A stretch of 14,793 bases of DNA from CAZTAR01 sp043813895. Lineage in GTDB: Bacteria; Planctomycetota; Phycisphaerae; UBA1845; UTPLA1. Numbering within the stretch: the stretch's first letter is position 1; each line of letters starts with the position of its first letter. Both the position numbers and the translations under genes were made by a program. Positions 6,594 through 14,054 of the stretch are shown here, one piece after another. A model generated the notes under the pieces. It was given only the letters and a program-made list of their open reading frames with translations, ran no database searches and was not told the origin of the DNA. The stretch is taken from NCBI GenBank assembly GCA_043813895.1, contig JBDRKQ010000183.1, positions 1 to 14,793 on the forward strand. The letters are read 5' to 3'.

Positions 6594-7697
6594 TCAGGTC
6601 TTGATGCCGTCGATCACGACGACGGCGAGTGGGCCGAATATCAATACGGGCAGCCAGGCGGGCAGGGCGGGGTTTTGCAGGCCGAGGGTCGTGAGGTCGA
6701 CGCTTTGGCAGACGAATGTCGCCGCGTAGCACGCGCCGCAGGCTAGCAGACACTTTCCGCCGGCCACCAGCACGGAGGGTCTCTCACGGTTCAAGAAGAA
6801 CGGAATGCCCAAACACAGGAGGATCATGTTCATGAAGATCGTGGTCATCCGTTTGTGCTTGACCTTGATGAACTCGCCCGCTCCGGCGCCGGCGTATCGG
6901 TCCTGGAGTTTCTCGAGTTGGGGCAGGCTGAGGAAGGAGGTCCACAGCGTCGCCTGCAAGAGGCTCAGCTCCTTGGGCGTCATGTCCGACTCGTACTCGA
7001 AGACGGCATCGTGTCCCAGATGGTCCGCAGCGCCGGTGGCGACATCCGCGCCCGGCGTCATCCGGTATCCGTTTTCCAACCGCCAGGACCGGCGTTCCTC
7101 GTCCCAGCGCGCGCGGTCGGCCTTAATGATGCCCGTCATGCGGCCTGCCTCGTCTCGCTCCATGACGATCATGCCGCGCATCTCCTTGGACCTCGGGCTG
7201 AACATCGAGGCGGAGAGCAGCGCGTTGTCATGGTCGGGCTGAAACCAGACGGCGAAAGAGAACTTGCCGTCTATGTCGGCGTGCTTGCGGGAGAGCTTGT
7301 CGGCGATGCGCGGGATGACGAACTCCTGGTCGAGGAAGTACACCCCGTTCATCAGTACCGCGGCAACGAGGACCGGGGCCGCGACGCGGTAGAGAGAGGT
7401 GCCCGACGCGAGGACCGCTGTCAGCTCGTTCGTGCGATAGAACCGTCCCAGCGTAAAGCAAGCCGCGAGCAGAATGATGACGCCGGCCAATTGGGCGAAG
7501 TACAGGAAGAAGTTGTGGCCGTAGTAGTTGATGATTTTCGTCATCGTCTGCCAGGCACCTTGCGACTCGATCTCGGTGAACTCGTCGAGGTTCACGAACA
7601 GGTCGAGCACGACGTACAGGCCGATCAGCACGCCCATACAGATGAGGTAGTTCGTGATGAAGCCCCGCAGGATGTATCGATCGAGCGTTTTGATCAT
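6594..7697 (-). CDS. lptG: LPS export permease LptG (YjgP/YjgQ family, 367 aa)
   Basis: This is the inner-membrane permease that, with LptF and the ATPase LptB, extracts lipopolysaccharide and passes it towards the outer membrane. The protein starts MIKTLDRYILRGF, the usual amphipathic LptF/G opening, with helices at ~17-37, 63-84 and 105-122. Residues 83-100 (LGRFYRTNELTAVLASGT) are the conserved coupling-helix region. A periplasmic domain (~130-280) is followed by helices at ~285-302, 308-330 and 347-364. The length is normal for LptG. The ATG at 7697 overlaps the TGA of an lptF remnant (ATGA), the junction expected of a native lptF-lptG pair. The complete lptF lies 2.3 kb upstream, beyond two inserted genes. 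An open frame extending upstream to 7910 is spurious, since its extra residues are Arg/Gly-rich and antiparallel to the remnant. Confidence 0.9.
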   Translation of the reverse strand: MIKTLDRYILRGFITNYLICMGVLIGLYVVLDLFVNLDEFTEIESQGAWQTMTKIINYYGHNFFLYFAQLAGVIILLAACFTLGRFYRTNELTAVLASGTSLYRVAAPVLVAAVLMNGVYFLDQEFVIPRIADKLSRKHADIDGKFSFAVWFQPDHDNALLSASMFSPRSKEMRGMIVMERDEAGRMTGIIKADRARWDEERRSWRLENGYRMTPGADVATGAADHLGHDAVFEYESDMTPKELSLLQATLWTSFLSLPQLEKLQDRYAGAGAGEFIKVKHKRMTTIFMNMILLCLGIPFFLNRERPSVLVAGGKCLLACGACYAATFVCQSVDLTTLGLQNPALPAWLPVLIFGPLAVVVIDGIKT

Positions 7698-7879
7698 CGC
7701 TTGAGCACCCTCATGCCGACGAATCCCGTCGCTCCGCACATCAGCACCAGGGCGCCCCACATGACGCAGGTGCTGAGTGTCGCGTATTCCGGCCTGTCCG
7801 CCAGGTTCCTTCCGACGATGCTCGCGACGACCACGAAGACCATCGGAATGCAACTGATGCCGAAGGCCGTCGACACCTG
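7694..7879 (-). pseudogene. lptF: In-frame fragment of the lptF 3' end, fused to the start of lptG
   Basis: The frame ending at the TGA 7696-7694 encodes QVSTAFGISC, PMVFVVVASIVGRNLADRP and finally GMRVLKR. By my alignment, 41 of 59 residues are identical to the end of the complete LptF (codons 10152-9967), with no gaps and the same length from a shared CAGGTG to the stop. It spans the last two membrane helices. Upstream of 7879 the similarity ends within a few codons, and the glycosyltransferase stop (7891-7889) lies 9 nt away. A GTG at 7876 could start a 60-aa two-helix peptide, but with no clear ribosome binding site. The ATGA overlap with lptG marks it as the remnant of an original lptF-lptG junction. 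It has no stops or frameshifts, and many changes are conservative, so it was under selection for most of its divergence. Confidence 0.8.
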
Positions 7880-7888
7880 GATAATAAC

Positions 7889-9304
7889 CTAAACCGACTG
7901 ATTCCTGCAAGGAGAGCCGGGCGCGCCTGCCGGCCCGGTGACGGTCGTGAAGAATACGAAAAGGCCCATCGGCAGGAGTTGCAGGAACAGGCGTCTCGCC
8001 GATGTCCCCAGATGCCAGACAAGATCATGTGGAGTCAGCAGATAGACCACGAAGTGACCGGCCAACATCAAGGACAGTGTAAGCAGGCAAACCGCAAACT
8101 GTTGCCTGTCTCTGCGATCCACTCGCACGCCCACCAAGACAGCGTAGGTCGCCAAGACGAACACTAGCCCATTCCCATAGCCTATGAGCCTCTGCACCCA
8201 ATACTTTCCGATGATCCAATACCTGTCGGCGTTACAGAGCTTGGCCATTGCTGTGTCAAGGTTCTGTGCGGCGGCCAGGTCGTTGGGCGGAGCCAAGCCT
8301 AGCTTAAAGTATGTGACGATTCCGAAGATAGGTGCCAGCCCAAGCATAATTGCCGCCATTCTCAGGAAACAGGGTTTGAGCTGTTTCGTGGCAAGCCCGA
8401 CTATGAGGTGCGAGCAAACAATGCCCGCGACAAAAAGCACGCCTTCGTTCTTAGTCCAGGCTGCCATGCCCGCCATCATCCCAGACAAATACAATAATCC
8501 ACGAGTCCTGCCTGTAGTTCTCCCGTGCAGATAGAGCAACACAATACTGGCTAGTATGAAGAAGGAAAGAGGTATATCGGCGTACTGGTAGGCGCCGTGC
8601 CTAATGAAGTAGCACGTGCCGAGGATAGCTATACCCGCCAACAAACCGCGGAAGGTCCCAACCAGCACCGAGACGGCAGATGTGAGAAGGACGGCAGTCG
8701 CAAGTGTGAATAACATGGCGATCGTTATGGGGACGAATACAGTATCTTTTCCAACGTAATACCAGGACCTCGCAATACTTGCGGAGAGCAACAACGGGTA
8801 GTCCTGGTGGGGACAACCCACATGTGGCGAGAGAGCGGCTCTCCAGTGTTCACCGCTCCGGAAGAGAAACCGTGCGCGCATGTTCCAGATAGACCATCCA
8901 TCCACCGCACCGTGAGGCTTAGACAGAGAGAGAAGTACTAGAACCAGCATTGCCAGGACGAGGACAAGCAGGAAACTGCTCCATATGGTTCTGTCAGCCA
9001 TGCCGCATGCTGCTGGTGTCGGCGAAATCGCGATCTCGGTAGGTTTCTGACGGTGTTTTCCTGCAACCAAGAGCACGGCTACCACTGACAGCAAGACAAG
9101 GGTCTCTACGAAGATGAAGCTGCCAGATGGGTCACCGATGACGAGGAGCCAAAGAAAGAGATCGCACGAGGACATGCCAATCGCTAATCCGATTGCCAGG
9201 GAGATTCGCACGGCACCATATGAGTTGCAGGGCCAAAGAAGACTGACCAGATAGTAACTTGCCAGGAAAGGTGCCAACATTGAGAGCAGGGTGAGCAAGA
9301 TCAT
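7889..9304 (-). CDS. GT-C membrane glycosyltransferase, GT39/PMT-like (471 aa)
   Basis: This hydrophobic protein has roughly ten or more membrane helices, starting MILLTLLSMLAPFLASYYLV. GT-C features are present: an Asp in the first large periplasmic loop (D135 in AVDGWSIWNMRARF), HQDYPLL (166-172), YADIPLSFF (241-249), AAWTKNEG (281-288) and HLGTSARRLFLQLLP (431-445) near the end. Such enzymes move a sugar from a polyprenyl-phosphate carrier onto a lipid, glycan or protein at the periplasmic face; acceptor and sugar cannot be read from sequence. Its ATG overlaps the previous gene's stop (ATGA), so the two are coupled. Its stop lies 9 nt before the lptF remnant. GC is lower than in neighbours (32/60 at 8401-8460 versus 41/60 at 7021-7080), suggesting separate origin. 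A link to LPS sugar modification is plausible from position only. Confidence 0.75.
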   Translation of the reverse strand: MILLTLLSMLAPFLASYYLVSLLWPCNSYGAVRISLAIGLAIGMSSCDLFLWLLVIGDPSGSFIFVETLVLLSVVAVLLVAGKHRQKPTEIAISPTPAACGMADRTIWSSFLLVLVLAMLVLVLLSLSKPHGAVDGWSIWNMRARFLFRSGEHWRAALSPHVGCPHQDYPLLLSASIARSWYYVGKDTVFVPITIAMLFTLATAVLLTSAVSVLVGTFRGLLAGIAILGTCYFIRHGAYQYADIPLSFFILASIVLLYLHGRTTGRTRGLLYLSGMMAGMAAWTKNEGVLFVAGIVCSHLIVGLATKQLKPCFLRMAAIMLGLAPIFGIVTYFKLGLAPPNDLAAAQNLDTAMAKLCNADRYWIIGKYWVQRLIGYGNGLVFVLATYAVLVGVRVDRRDRQQFAVCLLTLSLMLAGHFVVYLLTPHDLVWHLGTSARRLFLQLLPMGLFVFFTTVTGPAGAPGSPCRNQSV

Positions 9305-9732
9305 TTCGACTTACGGCGAAGGAGCTTGACTCCGCTGGGAGTCTCCAAGACCAGATTCCAGCGATCACGATCAAGAGCTTCGGCTTCTGTATCCTTGTCT
9401 CGGAAATCAGCGATGATCAAATCATACTCCGTTGACGGAAGAACGAAGACAGGCGAAAGAACGTACTGTGGCAGAAAAAGGGACTCCCAGCGCGTAATAG
9501 TGCCAAGTGTGTCATCGCTGATATAGCCGACGGTCCCGTGGGAAGGTAGGAAGCTCCTGATAGCCTCATACCGATGTTCGTACGGGCTGATATCGTCATT
9601 CCGAAGAGAGATCTGCCCAGGTGGAAGAGCTTTCCTCAGTAGCCGTGCTTCGGTGAGAAGGCCAAACAGAATCAGCAATGATGCTCCGATTCTCAAGCGA
9701 GTAGAGGGCTGGAGTTTCGACAGAGGCCACAC
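9301..9732 (-). CDS. Small membrane-anchored protein, partner of the glycosyltransferase (143 aa)
   Basis: I do not recognise a named family. The protein starts at GTG 9732; an in-frame TGA two codons upstream excludes a longer form. It has one membrane helix (~14-29, RIGASLLILFGLLTEA), then a soluble part with RYEAIRSFLPSHGTVGYISD (54-73), LFLPQYVLSPVFVLP (85-99) and YDLIIADF (103-110). The order of a 'precluding' helix, a GxVGY strand, QYxLSP and a YDLIIADF strand is typical of short proteins found beside GT39-type membrane glycosyltransferases, which supports a shared pathway. The soluble domain should face the periplasm if the N-terminus is inside. The stop overlaps the next start by ATGA. 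GC is the lowest in the window (29/60 at 9361-9420). No strong ribosome binding site precedes the GTG. Confidence 0.6.
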   Translation of the reverse strand: MWPLSKLQPSTRLRIGASLLILFGLLTEARLLRKALPPGQISLRNDDISPYEHRYEAIRSFLPSHGTVGYISDDTLGTITRWESLFLPQYVLSPVFVLPSTEYDLIIADFRDKDTEAEALDRDRWNLVLETPSGVKLLRRKSK

Positions 9733-9807
9733 GCTTCACTCATCCGTTCATTGTTTGCCGGCAAATAGGCACCGAGACTGGCACCGCTCCCGGCGACGTC
9801 GAAAGCT

Positions 9808-9847
9808 GGTCACTTTCATAATGCAAATGAACTTAAGTGACCGGTCA
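9808..9847. promoter_or_regulatory. Candidate operator: GGTCA half-sites over the cassette promoter
   Basis: GGTCACTT (9808-9815) is the exact inverse of AAGTGACC (9835-9842), and TGACCGGTCA (9838-9847) is a perfect 10-bp palindrome that shares the second half-site. The palindrome lies exactly in the spacer between the proposed -35 and -10 boxes, a classic repressor position. No regulator gene is present in the window. Confidence 0.4.
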
Positions 9848-9858
9848 TCGGTAGTCAA
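9830..9858 (-). promoter_or_regulatory. Candidate promoter of the glycosyltransferase cassette
   Basis: On the minus strand TTGACT (9858-9853) is followed after 17 bp by TAAGTT (9835-9830). The -35 box matches 5 of 6 consensus bases, but the -10 only 3 of 6. It lies in the 234-bp gap between lptF and the 143-aa gene, about 95 nt before the GTG start. The rest of that gap (9733-9807 and 9859-9966) shows nothing I can name. The promoter could also serve lptG downstream. Confidence 0.4.
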
Positions 9859-9966
9859 GACGATGAGGAGCTTACCGACATCGCGGGGACTACATTCTTT
9901 GGCACCGCGTAACCTCTCGCATAAGCCTGCGGGTCGTCAGCGCTCTGCAGACTGCGTTCAATCTTT

Positions 9967-11613
9967 TTATCGTTTCAATACGCGCATCGCAACGAAAGCG
10001 GTCGCACAGTACATGAACAGGGTCGAACTCCACATGATGATCACGCTGAGTAGGGCGTAGTCAGGCCGCTCGGCCAAGTTGCGTCCCACGATGCTCGCCA
10101 CGACCACGAAGACCATTGGCACGCAACTGACGCCAAACGCCGTCAACACCTGACCACCTCGAATTATGACGCCAAGCACAGCCCCAAACAGTACGATGGC
10201 GACTGCACACATCGTATAGGACGCGCGGAAGTGGATCTCACCCTGGATTTCGGCTGTCTTTTCGCCCAGGCGCTCCAGCAGCCTGTCGCGAAGGACCTTG
10301 TGCTTTCTGTGAAGTTTGAACGTAACCGTCGGGTCGAGCAAGGTCAGCGGATCGAACTCCTCTACCTTCTTGGCGAGACTGGGTTGCCTGAAGAACTCGA
10401 CCGGCTTGAGAGATTCCTTCGGCTTGTGGACGACGCGGCCTTGCGACTCCGGCGTATCCCGGCAGATACCGACGTTGCCGGCAAGCTCGACGATGATCAC
10501 GGGCCGCTCGCGTGCGACGCCGCTTCGCAGTTCGATGGTGGCGGCGTCTGCCGTGAGGATGCGGCCATGTGGTTGGGCCGTCTCCACAACGCGGACGTTC
10601 CGCAGCGCGATCCTGCCGTTGTCCGGATCGACGTTGAAACCCTCGGCGGAGATGTCGTATTTCACGTCTTTGTCGACGAGTCGATAGGTGCCGTCGCCGC
10701 CGAGGTCCGGGTCGAAGCTCTCCTGTGCGTCCGTCTGCGCGAAGAAGGTCATCATCTCGCGCTCCAGCCCGTGGAGTCGGCCCTCGATGTCCGGGATCGT
10801 CTCCGGTTTGCGCGCGTATTCGAGGAGCGTATTGAGATTCTCGAACTTGGTCTTGCGCCGGATCGGCATCGGTATCTCGAACGGGCCGAGCACCTGATGC
10901 TCCATTTCGTAATACTGCCGGCGTGAGACGTCGAAGTTCCGGACGCCTTGCAGGTCGACCGTGACGCGCGGCACGGAAACGGTGCGATCGAAATCGATGA
11001 TGGTGGTGTCCGCCGTGCCGAAGCGTATCACGTCCTGGTCCGCCGTTTCGAGGAAGGAGACGCCGATGAGTTCCAGGTAGGTGTGGTTCGGCGGGAGGTC
11101 CACGTCGAGGTCCTCGCTTTCGATGACGCGGCACTGGCTCGTCGTCATTCGATACTTGCCGAACGCGAGCGGCTTGGCCTTCTGGAACTGGCCCATGACG
11201 ATGCTGGGCAGGTCGCGGCGAGACATCTCCTCGATTTGGCGGGAGAGCGAGGGGATCATGTAGTTCCACGACCAGTAGGTGAAGATCGTGACGAGCAGGC
11301 CGAGCACCAGGGCCGGGACGAAGAGCTTGTGGATGTTGATGCCGGCGCCGCGGCAGGCGAGGACCTCGTTGTCGGCCGCCGATCGGCCGTAGGTGATTGC
11401 CGCGCTGAAGAGCGCCGCGACGGGGAGGATCAAGGTGACGGCAACCGGTGTCAGGAAGAGGAAGACCTTGGCCATCTCGTCCGCGCCGATGCCCTGGCCG
11501 CGGAAGAGGTTCGCCACGCCGCCGCCCATGACGATCAGCAGAGTCAGAGCCACCGCCGTCATGAGGAAGGTCTTGAGCAGCTCGCGGGCGTAATAGAGAT
11601 GTAGTGTCAGCAT
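9967..11613 (-). CDS. lptF: LPS export permease LptF (YjgP/YjgQ family, 548 aa)
   Basis: This is the second permease subunit of the LptB2FG transporter. Starting at the ATG 11613 it reads MLTLHLYYARELLKTFLMTA, with helices at ~14-36, 48-72 and 98-120, the conserved GRSAADNEVLACRGAGI coupling region (76-92), and three C-terminal helices at ~465-484, 489-510 and 520-543. The periplasmic region between helices 3 and 4 spans ~340 residues, about twice that of E. coli LptF (366 aa in total), as I recall is usual in planctomycetes. An ATG at 11634 in the same frame is possible; neither start has a strong Shine-Dalgarno, and I prefer the start nearest the conserved helix. The TAA at 9969-9967 does not overlap any gene. 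Its last 62 codons are duplicated beside lptG. Confidence 0.88.
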   Translation of the reverse strand: MLTLHLYYARELLKTFLMTAVALTLLIVMGGGVANLFRGQGIGADEMAKVFLFLTPVAVTLILPVAALFSAAITYGRSAADNEVLACRGAGINIHKLFVPALVLGLLVTIFTYWSWNYMIPSLSRQIEEMSRRDLPSIVMGQFQKAKPLAFGKYRMTTSQCRVIESEDLDVDLPPNHTYLELIGVSFLETADQDVIRFGTADTTIIDFDRTVSVPRVTVDLQGVRNFDVSRRQYYEMEHQVLGPFEIPMPIRRKTKFENLNTLLEYARKPETIPDIEGRLHGLEREMMTFFAQTDAQESFDPDLGGDGTYRLVDKDVKYDISAEGFNVDPDNGRIALRNVRVVETAQPHGRILTADAATIELRSGVARERPVIIVELAGNVGICRDTPESQGRVVHKPKESLKPVEFFRQPSLAKKVEEFDPLTLLDPTVTFKLHRKHKVLRDRLLERLGEKTAEIQGEIHFRASYTMCAVAIVLFGAVLGVIIRGGQVLTAFGVSCVPMVFVVVASIVGRNLAERPDYALLSVIIMWSSTLFMYCATAFVAMRVLKR

Positions 11614-11674
11614 GTTCGCCCATCGCCCGGGCATCGATCGTCCAGGCCTTTCGTTCCGTCGCCGGTAGGGAGAC

Positions 11675-11703
11675 AGTCTAGCGGCCCGTGGTAAAAAGGC
11701 GAA
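11675..11703 (-). promoter_or_regulatory. Weak candidate promoter of lptF
   Basis: On the minus strand TTCGCC (11703-11698) is followed by a 17-bp spacer and TAGACT (11680-11675), matching 3 and 4 of 6 consensus bases. The leader to the ATG at 11613 would be about 55 nt. Confidence 0.3.
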
Positions 11704-11768
11704 GAGAGGATCGGGAGCCGTGTTTTTCGATCATGCAGACCCGATCAGAGCCGCGACCGGTTGGATCG

Positions 11769-11901
11769 GAGCCGCGCGCGTCAGCGATTTCGCTGGGTGG
11801 AGAATCCTTTCTCGGCCATCGGGCCGCTGCCGAGAAGGGATTCTCGGCAGAACGTTGCCCGCTGAAATCGATCAATGACCGCTTGCTCACGCGCGCGGCT
11901 C
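11769..11901. repeat. Nested inverted repeat in the lptF/speA divergent region
   Basis: The outer arms GAGCCGCGCGCGT (11769-11781) and ACGCGCGCGGCTC (11889-11901) are exact reverse complements; weaker pairing continues inward through CGATTTC (11785-11791) and GAAATCG (11864-11870). Inside lies a 17-bp stem: GAGAATCCTTTCTCGGC (11800-11816) against GCCGAGAAGGGATTCTC (11829-11845), with one T:G position and a 12-nt loop. Upstream, GATCGGGAGCCG (11709), GATCAGAGCCGCG (11743) and GATCGGAGCCGCG (11764) are partial copies of the outer arm. This looks like a REP/BIME-type element rather than a gene. The 472-bp gap 11635-12106 otherwise holds only the two candidate promoters. Confidence 0.65.
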
Positions 11902-11979
11902 TGCCCCGTGACATCTCAGCCGCAGCACCACCGACCTTGCGATTGCCCTGCTCGCACGTGGGGAGAGTTCCGGCCTTTC

Positions 11980-12008
11980 TTGACTCGGGATGCGGGACTT
12001 GGTTTCAT
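11980..12008 (+). promoter_or_regulatory. Candidate promoter of speA
   Basis: TTGACT (11980-11985), a 17-bp spacer and TTTCAT (12003-12008) match 5 and 4 of 6 consensus bases. Transcription would start near 12015, giving a leader of about 90 nt. Confidence 0.4.
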
Positions 12009-12106
12009 AGCCTCTTTGCAGCAGACATCCACCGAACGGAGTCGGGGACGGGTGGACCGAATTCCCCAGGGTGGGCGGATCGTCCCACGACCAAGGACTG
12101 CAGCCG

Positions 12107-14041
12107 ATGCCCAACATGGCCAAGTCGTCTTCTCGCGCGGATATGTTGCGCACCTGGTCGGTCGAGGATTCGACGGACCTGTACAAGGTCCGCCAGTGGG
12201 GCGGCGGGTTCTTCGGGATCAACGCGCAGGGTCACGTGGTCGTGTCTCCGAGCGGCGCCGGGGGAGCCAGCCTGGATCTCAAGAGCCTCGTGGACGAACT
12301 CCGGCAACGCGGCATCGGCATGCCGATCCTGATTCGCTTTTCCGATATCCTTCAGACACGTATTCAGCAGTTGAACGAAGCGTTTGCCCTTGCGTTCGCC
12401 GACCACGATTACACGGGCACGTACATGGGCGTATACCCGATCAAGGTGAATCAACAGCGCCACGTCGTCGAGGAGATTGTTCGCTACGGCCAACCGTACA
12501 AGTTCGGCCTCGAGGCCGGTTCTAAACCGGAGTTGCTCGCCGCCCTGGCGATGCTGGACTCGACGGAACCGCTGATCATCTGCAACGGGTACAAGGACAT
12601 CGAGTACATCGACATCGCGCTGTGGGGTTCCAAGCTCGGCAAGACCATCATCCTGGTCGTCGAGGAGTATGGCGAGTTGGAGCGGATCATCGATCGGGCC
12701 TCGGCGCTTCGCGTCAGCCCCCGGATCGGCTTCCGCATGAAGCTGTCCGCCCGGGGTTCCGGCCGGTGGCAGGAGTCGACCGGTTCACGGTCGAAGTTCG
12801 GCCTCACCGTGACCGAGATGTTGCGTGGCGTGGGCCTGCTCAAGCGCGAGGGTATGCTCGATCGGCTCGTCCTGACGCACTTTCACCTGGGCAGCCAGAT
12901 CACGAACATCCGCTCGATCAAAGAAGCGCTCGCGGAGGCGTCTCGAATCTACCTCGAGTTGACGCGTCTGGGGGCGGGGCTGAAGTACTTTGACGTGGGC
13001 GGGGGCATGGCGGTCGACTACGACGGCAGTTCGAGCAACTTTCCATCCAGCGCGAACTACACGATGCAGGAGTACGTTGCCGACGTGGTCTACGCCGTAA
13101 CAGAGGCATGCACCGCGGCCGGCGTGGCCCACCCGGTGATCGTGACGGAGTGCGGCAGGGCGGTGACGGCCTACCAATCCGCCTTGATCTGCAACGTTCT
13201 GGGTGTCACGGAGCTGGCACAAGACCCGGTTCCGACCTCGCTTCCCGAGGACGCCCCGCCGGTGCTGCACAACATGCTGGAGATGCACGACACGATCACG
13301 TCGAAGAACCTCCAGGAGGCTTACCACGACGCGCTGCACCTGCGGGACGAGGCGATGAGCCTCTTCAACCTGGGCTACCTGACGCTCGAGGACTGCGGCA
13401 CGATGGAGTCGATCTTCTGGGCGAGTTGCCGCAAGATTCTCAAGATCAAGCGAGAGGTCGAGTTCGTCTCGGAGGAGTTGGAGGGGTTGGAGTCCCAGCT
13501 CGCGGACACGTACGTGTGCAACTTCTCGGCGTTCCAGTCCGTGCCGGATTGCTGGGCGGTCGGGCAGTTGTTTCCGATCATGCCGATTCACCGCCTGGAC
13601 GAGAACCCGACGCGCCGCGCGGTCCTGGCCGACATCACCTGCGACAGCGACGGAAAGGTGGACAGGTTCATCGATCAGCGTGACGTGAAAGAGACGCTTG
13701 AGCTTCACCCACCCGATGGGAAAGACTACTACCTGGGGATCTTCATGACCGGGGCGTACCAGGAAATCCTCGGCGATATGCACAACCTGTTCGGCGATAC
13801 GAATGCAGTCCATGTCTCGATGACCGAGGGGGGAGGCTATCTGATTGACCACGTTGTGGACGGAGACACAATCGAGGAGATGCTGCAATACGTGCAGTAC
13901 TCGGCGGAGGATCTCATCGCCAGGATGAGGCGGAGCGTGGAGACCGCGGTGCGCCAGAACCGGATCACGTTCGAGGAATCCGCCGAGCTGCTCCTTCGGT
14001 ATGAGCAAGGGCTGAAGGGGTACACGTACCTTCGAGATTGA
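12107..14041 (+). CDS. speA: Biosynthetic arginine decarboxylase (644 aa)
   Basis: SpeA is a PLP enzyme that converts arginine to agmatine and CO2, the first step of the agmatine route to putrescine and spermidine. The ATG at 12107 has AAGGA 9 nt upstream; a GTG at 12071 has no such site. Residues 104-115 (TGTYMGVYPIKV) contain the PLP lysine K113, followed by NQ. Further fold III marks are the THFHLGSQITNIRS segment (257-270), DVGGGMAVDY (296-305) for the phosphate, TECGRAVTAYQ (347-357), and the second-subunit segment with TCDSDGKVDRF (511-521), where C512 and D513 are the expected active-site pair. A helical insert near 440-465 and a C-terminal helical bundle fit the SpeA family, whose members are about 630-660 aa. 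No agmatinase or agmatine deiminase gene lies nearby. The N-terminal ~15 residues are poorly conserved in character. Confidence 0.93.
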   Translation: MPNMAKSSSRADMLRTWSVEDSTDLYKVRQWGGGFFGINAQGHVVVSPSGAGGASLDLKSLVDELRQRGIGMPILIRFSDILQTRIQQLNEAFALAFADHDYTGTYMGVYPIKVNQQRHVVEEIVRYGQPYKFGLEAGSKPELLAALAMLDSTEPLIICNGYKDIEYIDIALWGSKLGKTIILVVEEYGELERIIDRASALRVSPRIGFRMKLSARGSGRWQESTGSRSKFGLTVTEMLRGVGLLKREGMLDRLVLTHFHLGSQITNIRSIKEALAEASRIYLELTRLGAGLKYFDVGGGMAVDYDGSSSNFPSSANYTMQEYVADVVYAVTEACTAAGVAHPVIVTECGRAVTAYQSALICNVLGVTELAQDPVPTSLPEDAPPVLHNMLEMHDTITSKNLQEAYHDALHLRDEAMSLFNLGYLTLEDCGTMESIFWASCRKILKIKREVEFVSEELEGLESQLADTYVCNFSAFQSVPDCWAVGQLFPIMPIHRLDENPTRRAVLADITCDSDGKVDRFIDQRDVKETLELHPPDGKDYYLGIFMTGAYQEILGDMHNLFGDTNAVHVSMTEGGGYLIDHVVDGDTIEEMLQYVQYSAEDLIARMRRSVETAVRQNRITFEESAELLLRYEQGLKGYTYLRD

Positions 14042-14054
14042 CGCGGGGTCCTCG

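Noticed and set aside
6855..7892. 345-codon plus-strand open frame opposite lptG
   Set aside because: It mirrors a confident membrane protein gene, and its acidic/basic repetitive composition is that of a shadow frame.
7698..7910. N-terminal extension of lptG up to 7910
   Set aside because: The extension reads the lptF remnant in a wrong frame; the ATG at 7697 with MIKTLDRYIL fits the family.
10238..11623. 461-codon minus-strand frame overlapping lptF
   Set aside because: Shifted frame of lptF with Arg/Gly/Pro/His-rich product; lptF has the real motifs.
11688..12332. 214-codon plus-strand frame in the lptF/speA gap
   Set aside because: It runs through the nested inverted repeat and into speA in another frame, so it is not a believable gene.
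12785..14008. 407-codon open frame on the minus strand opposite speA
   Set aside because: It is antisense to a clear speA and is rich in His, Arg, Val and Gln as expected from the reverse of GC-rich codons; no domain motif.
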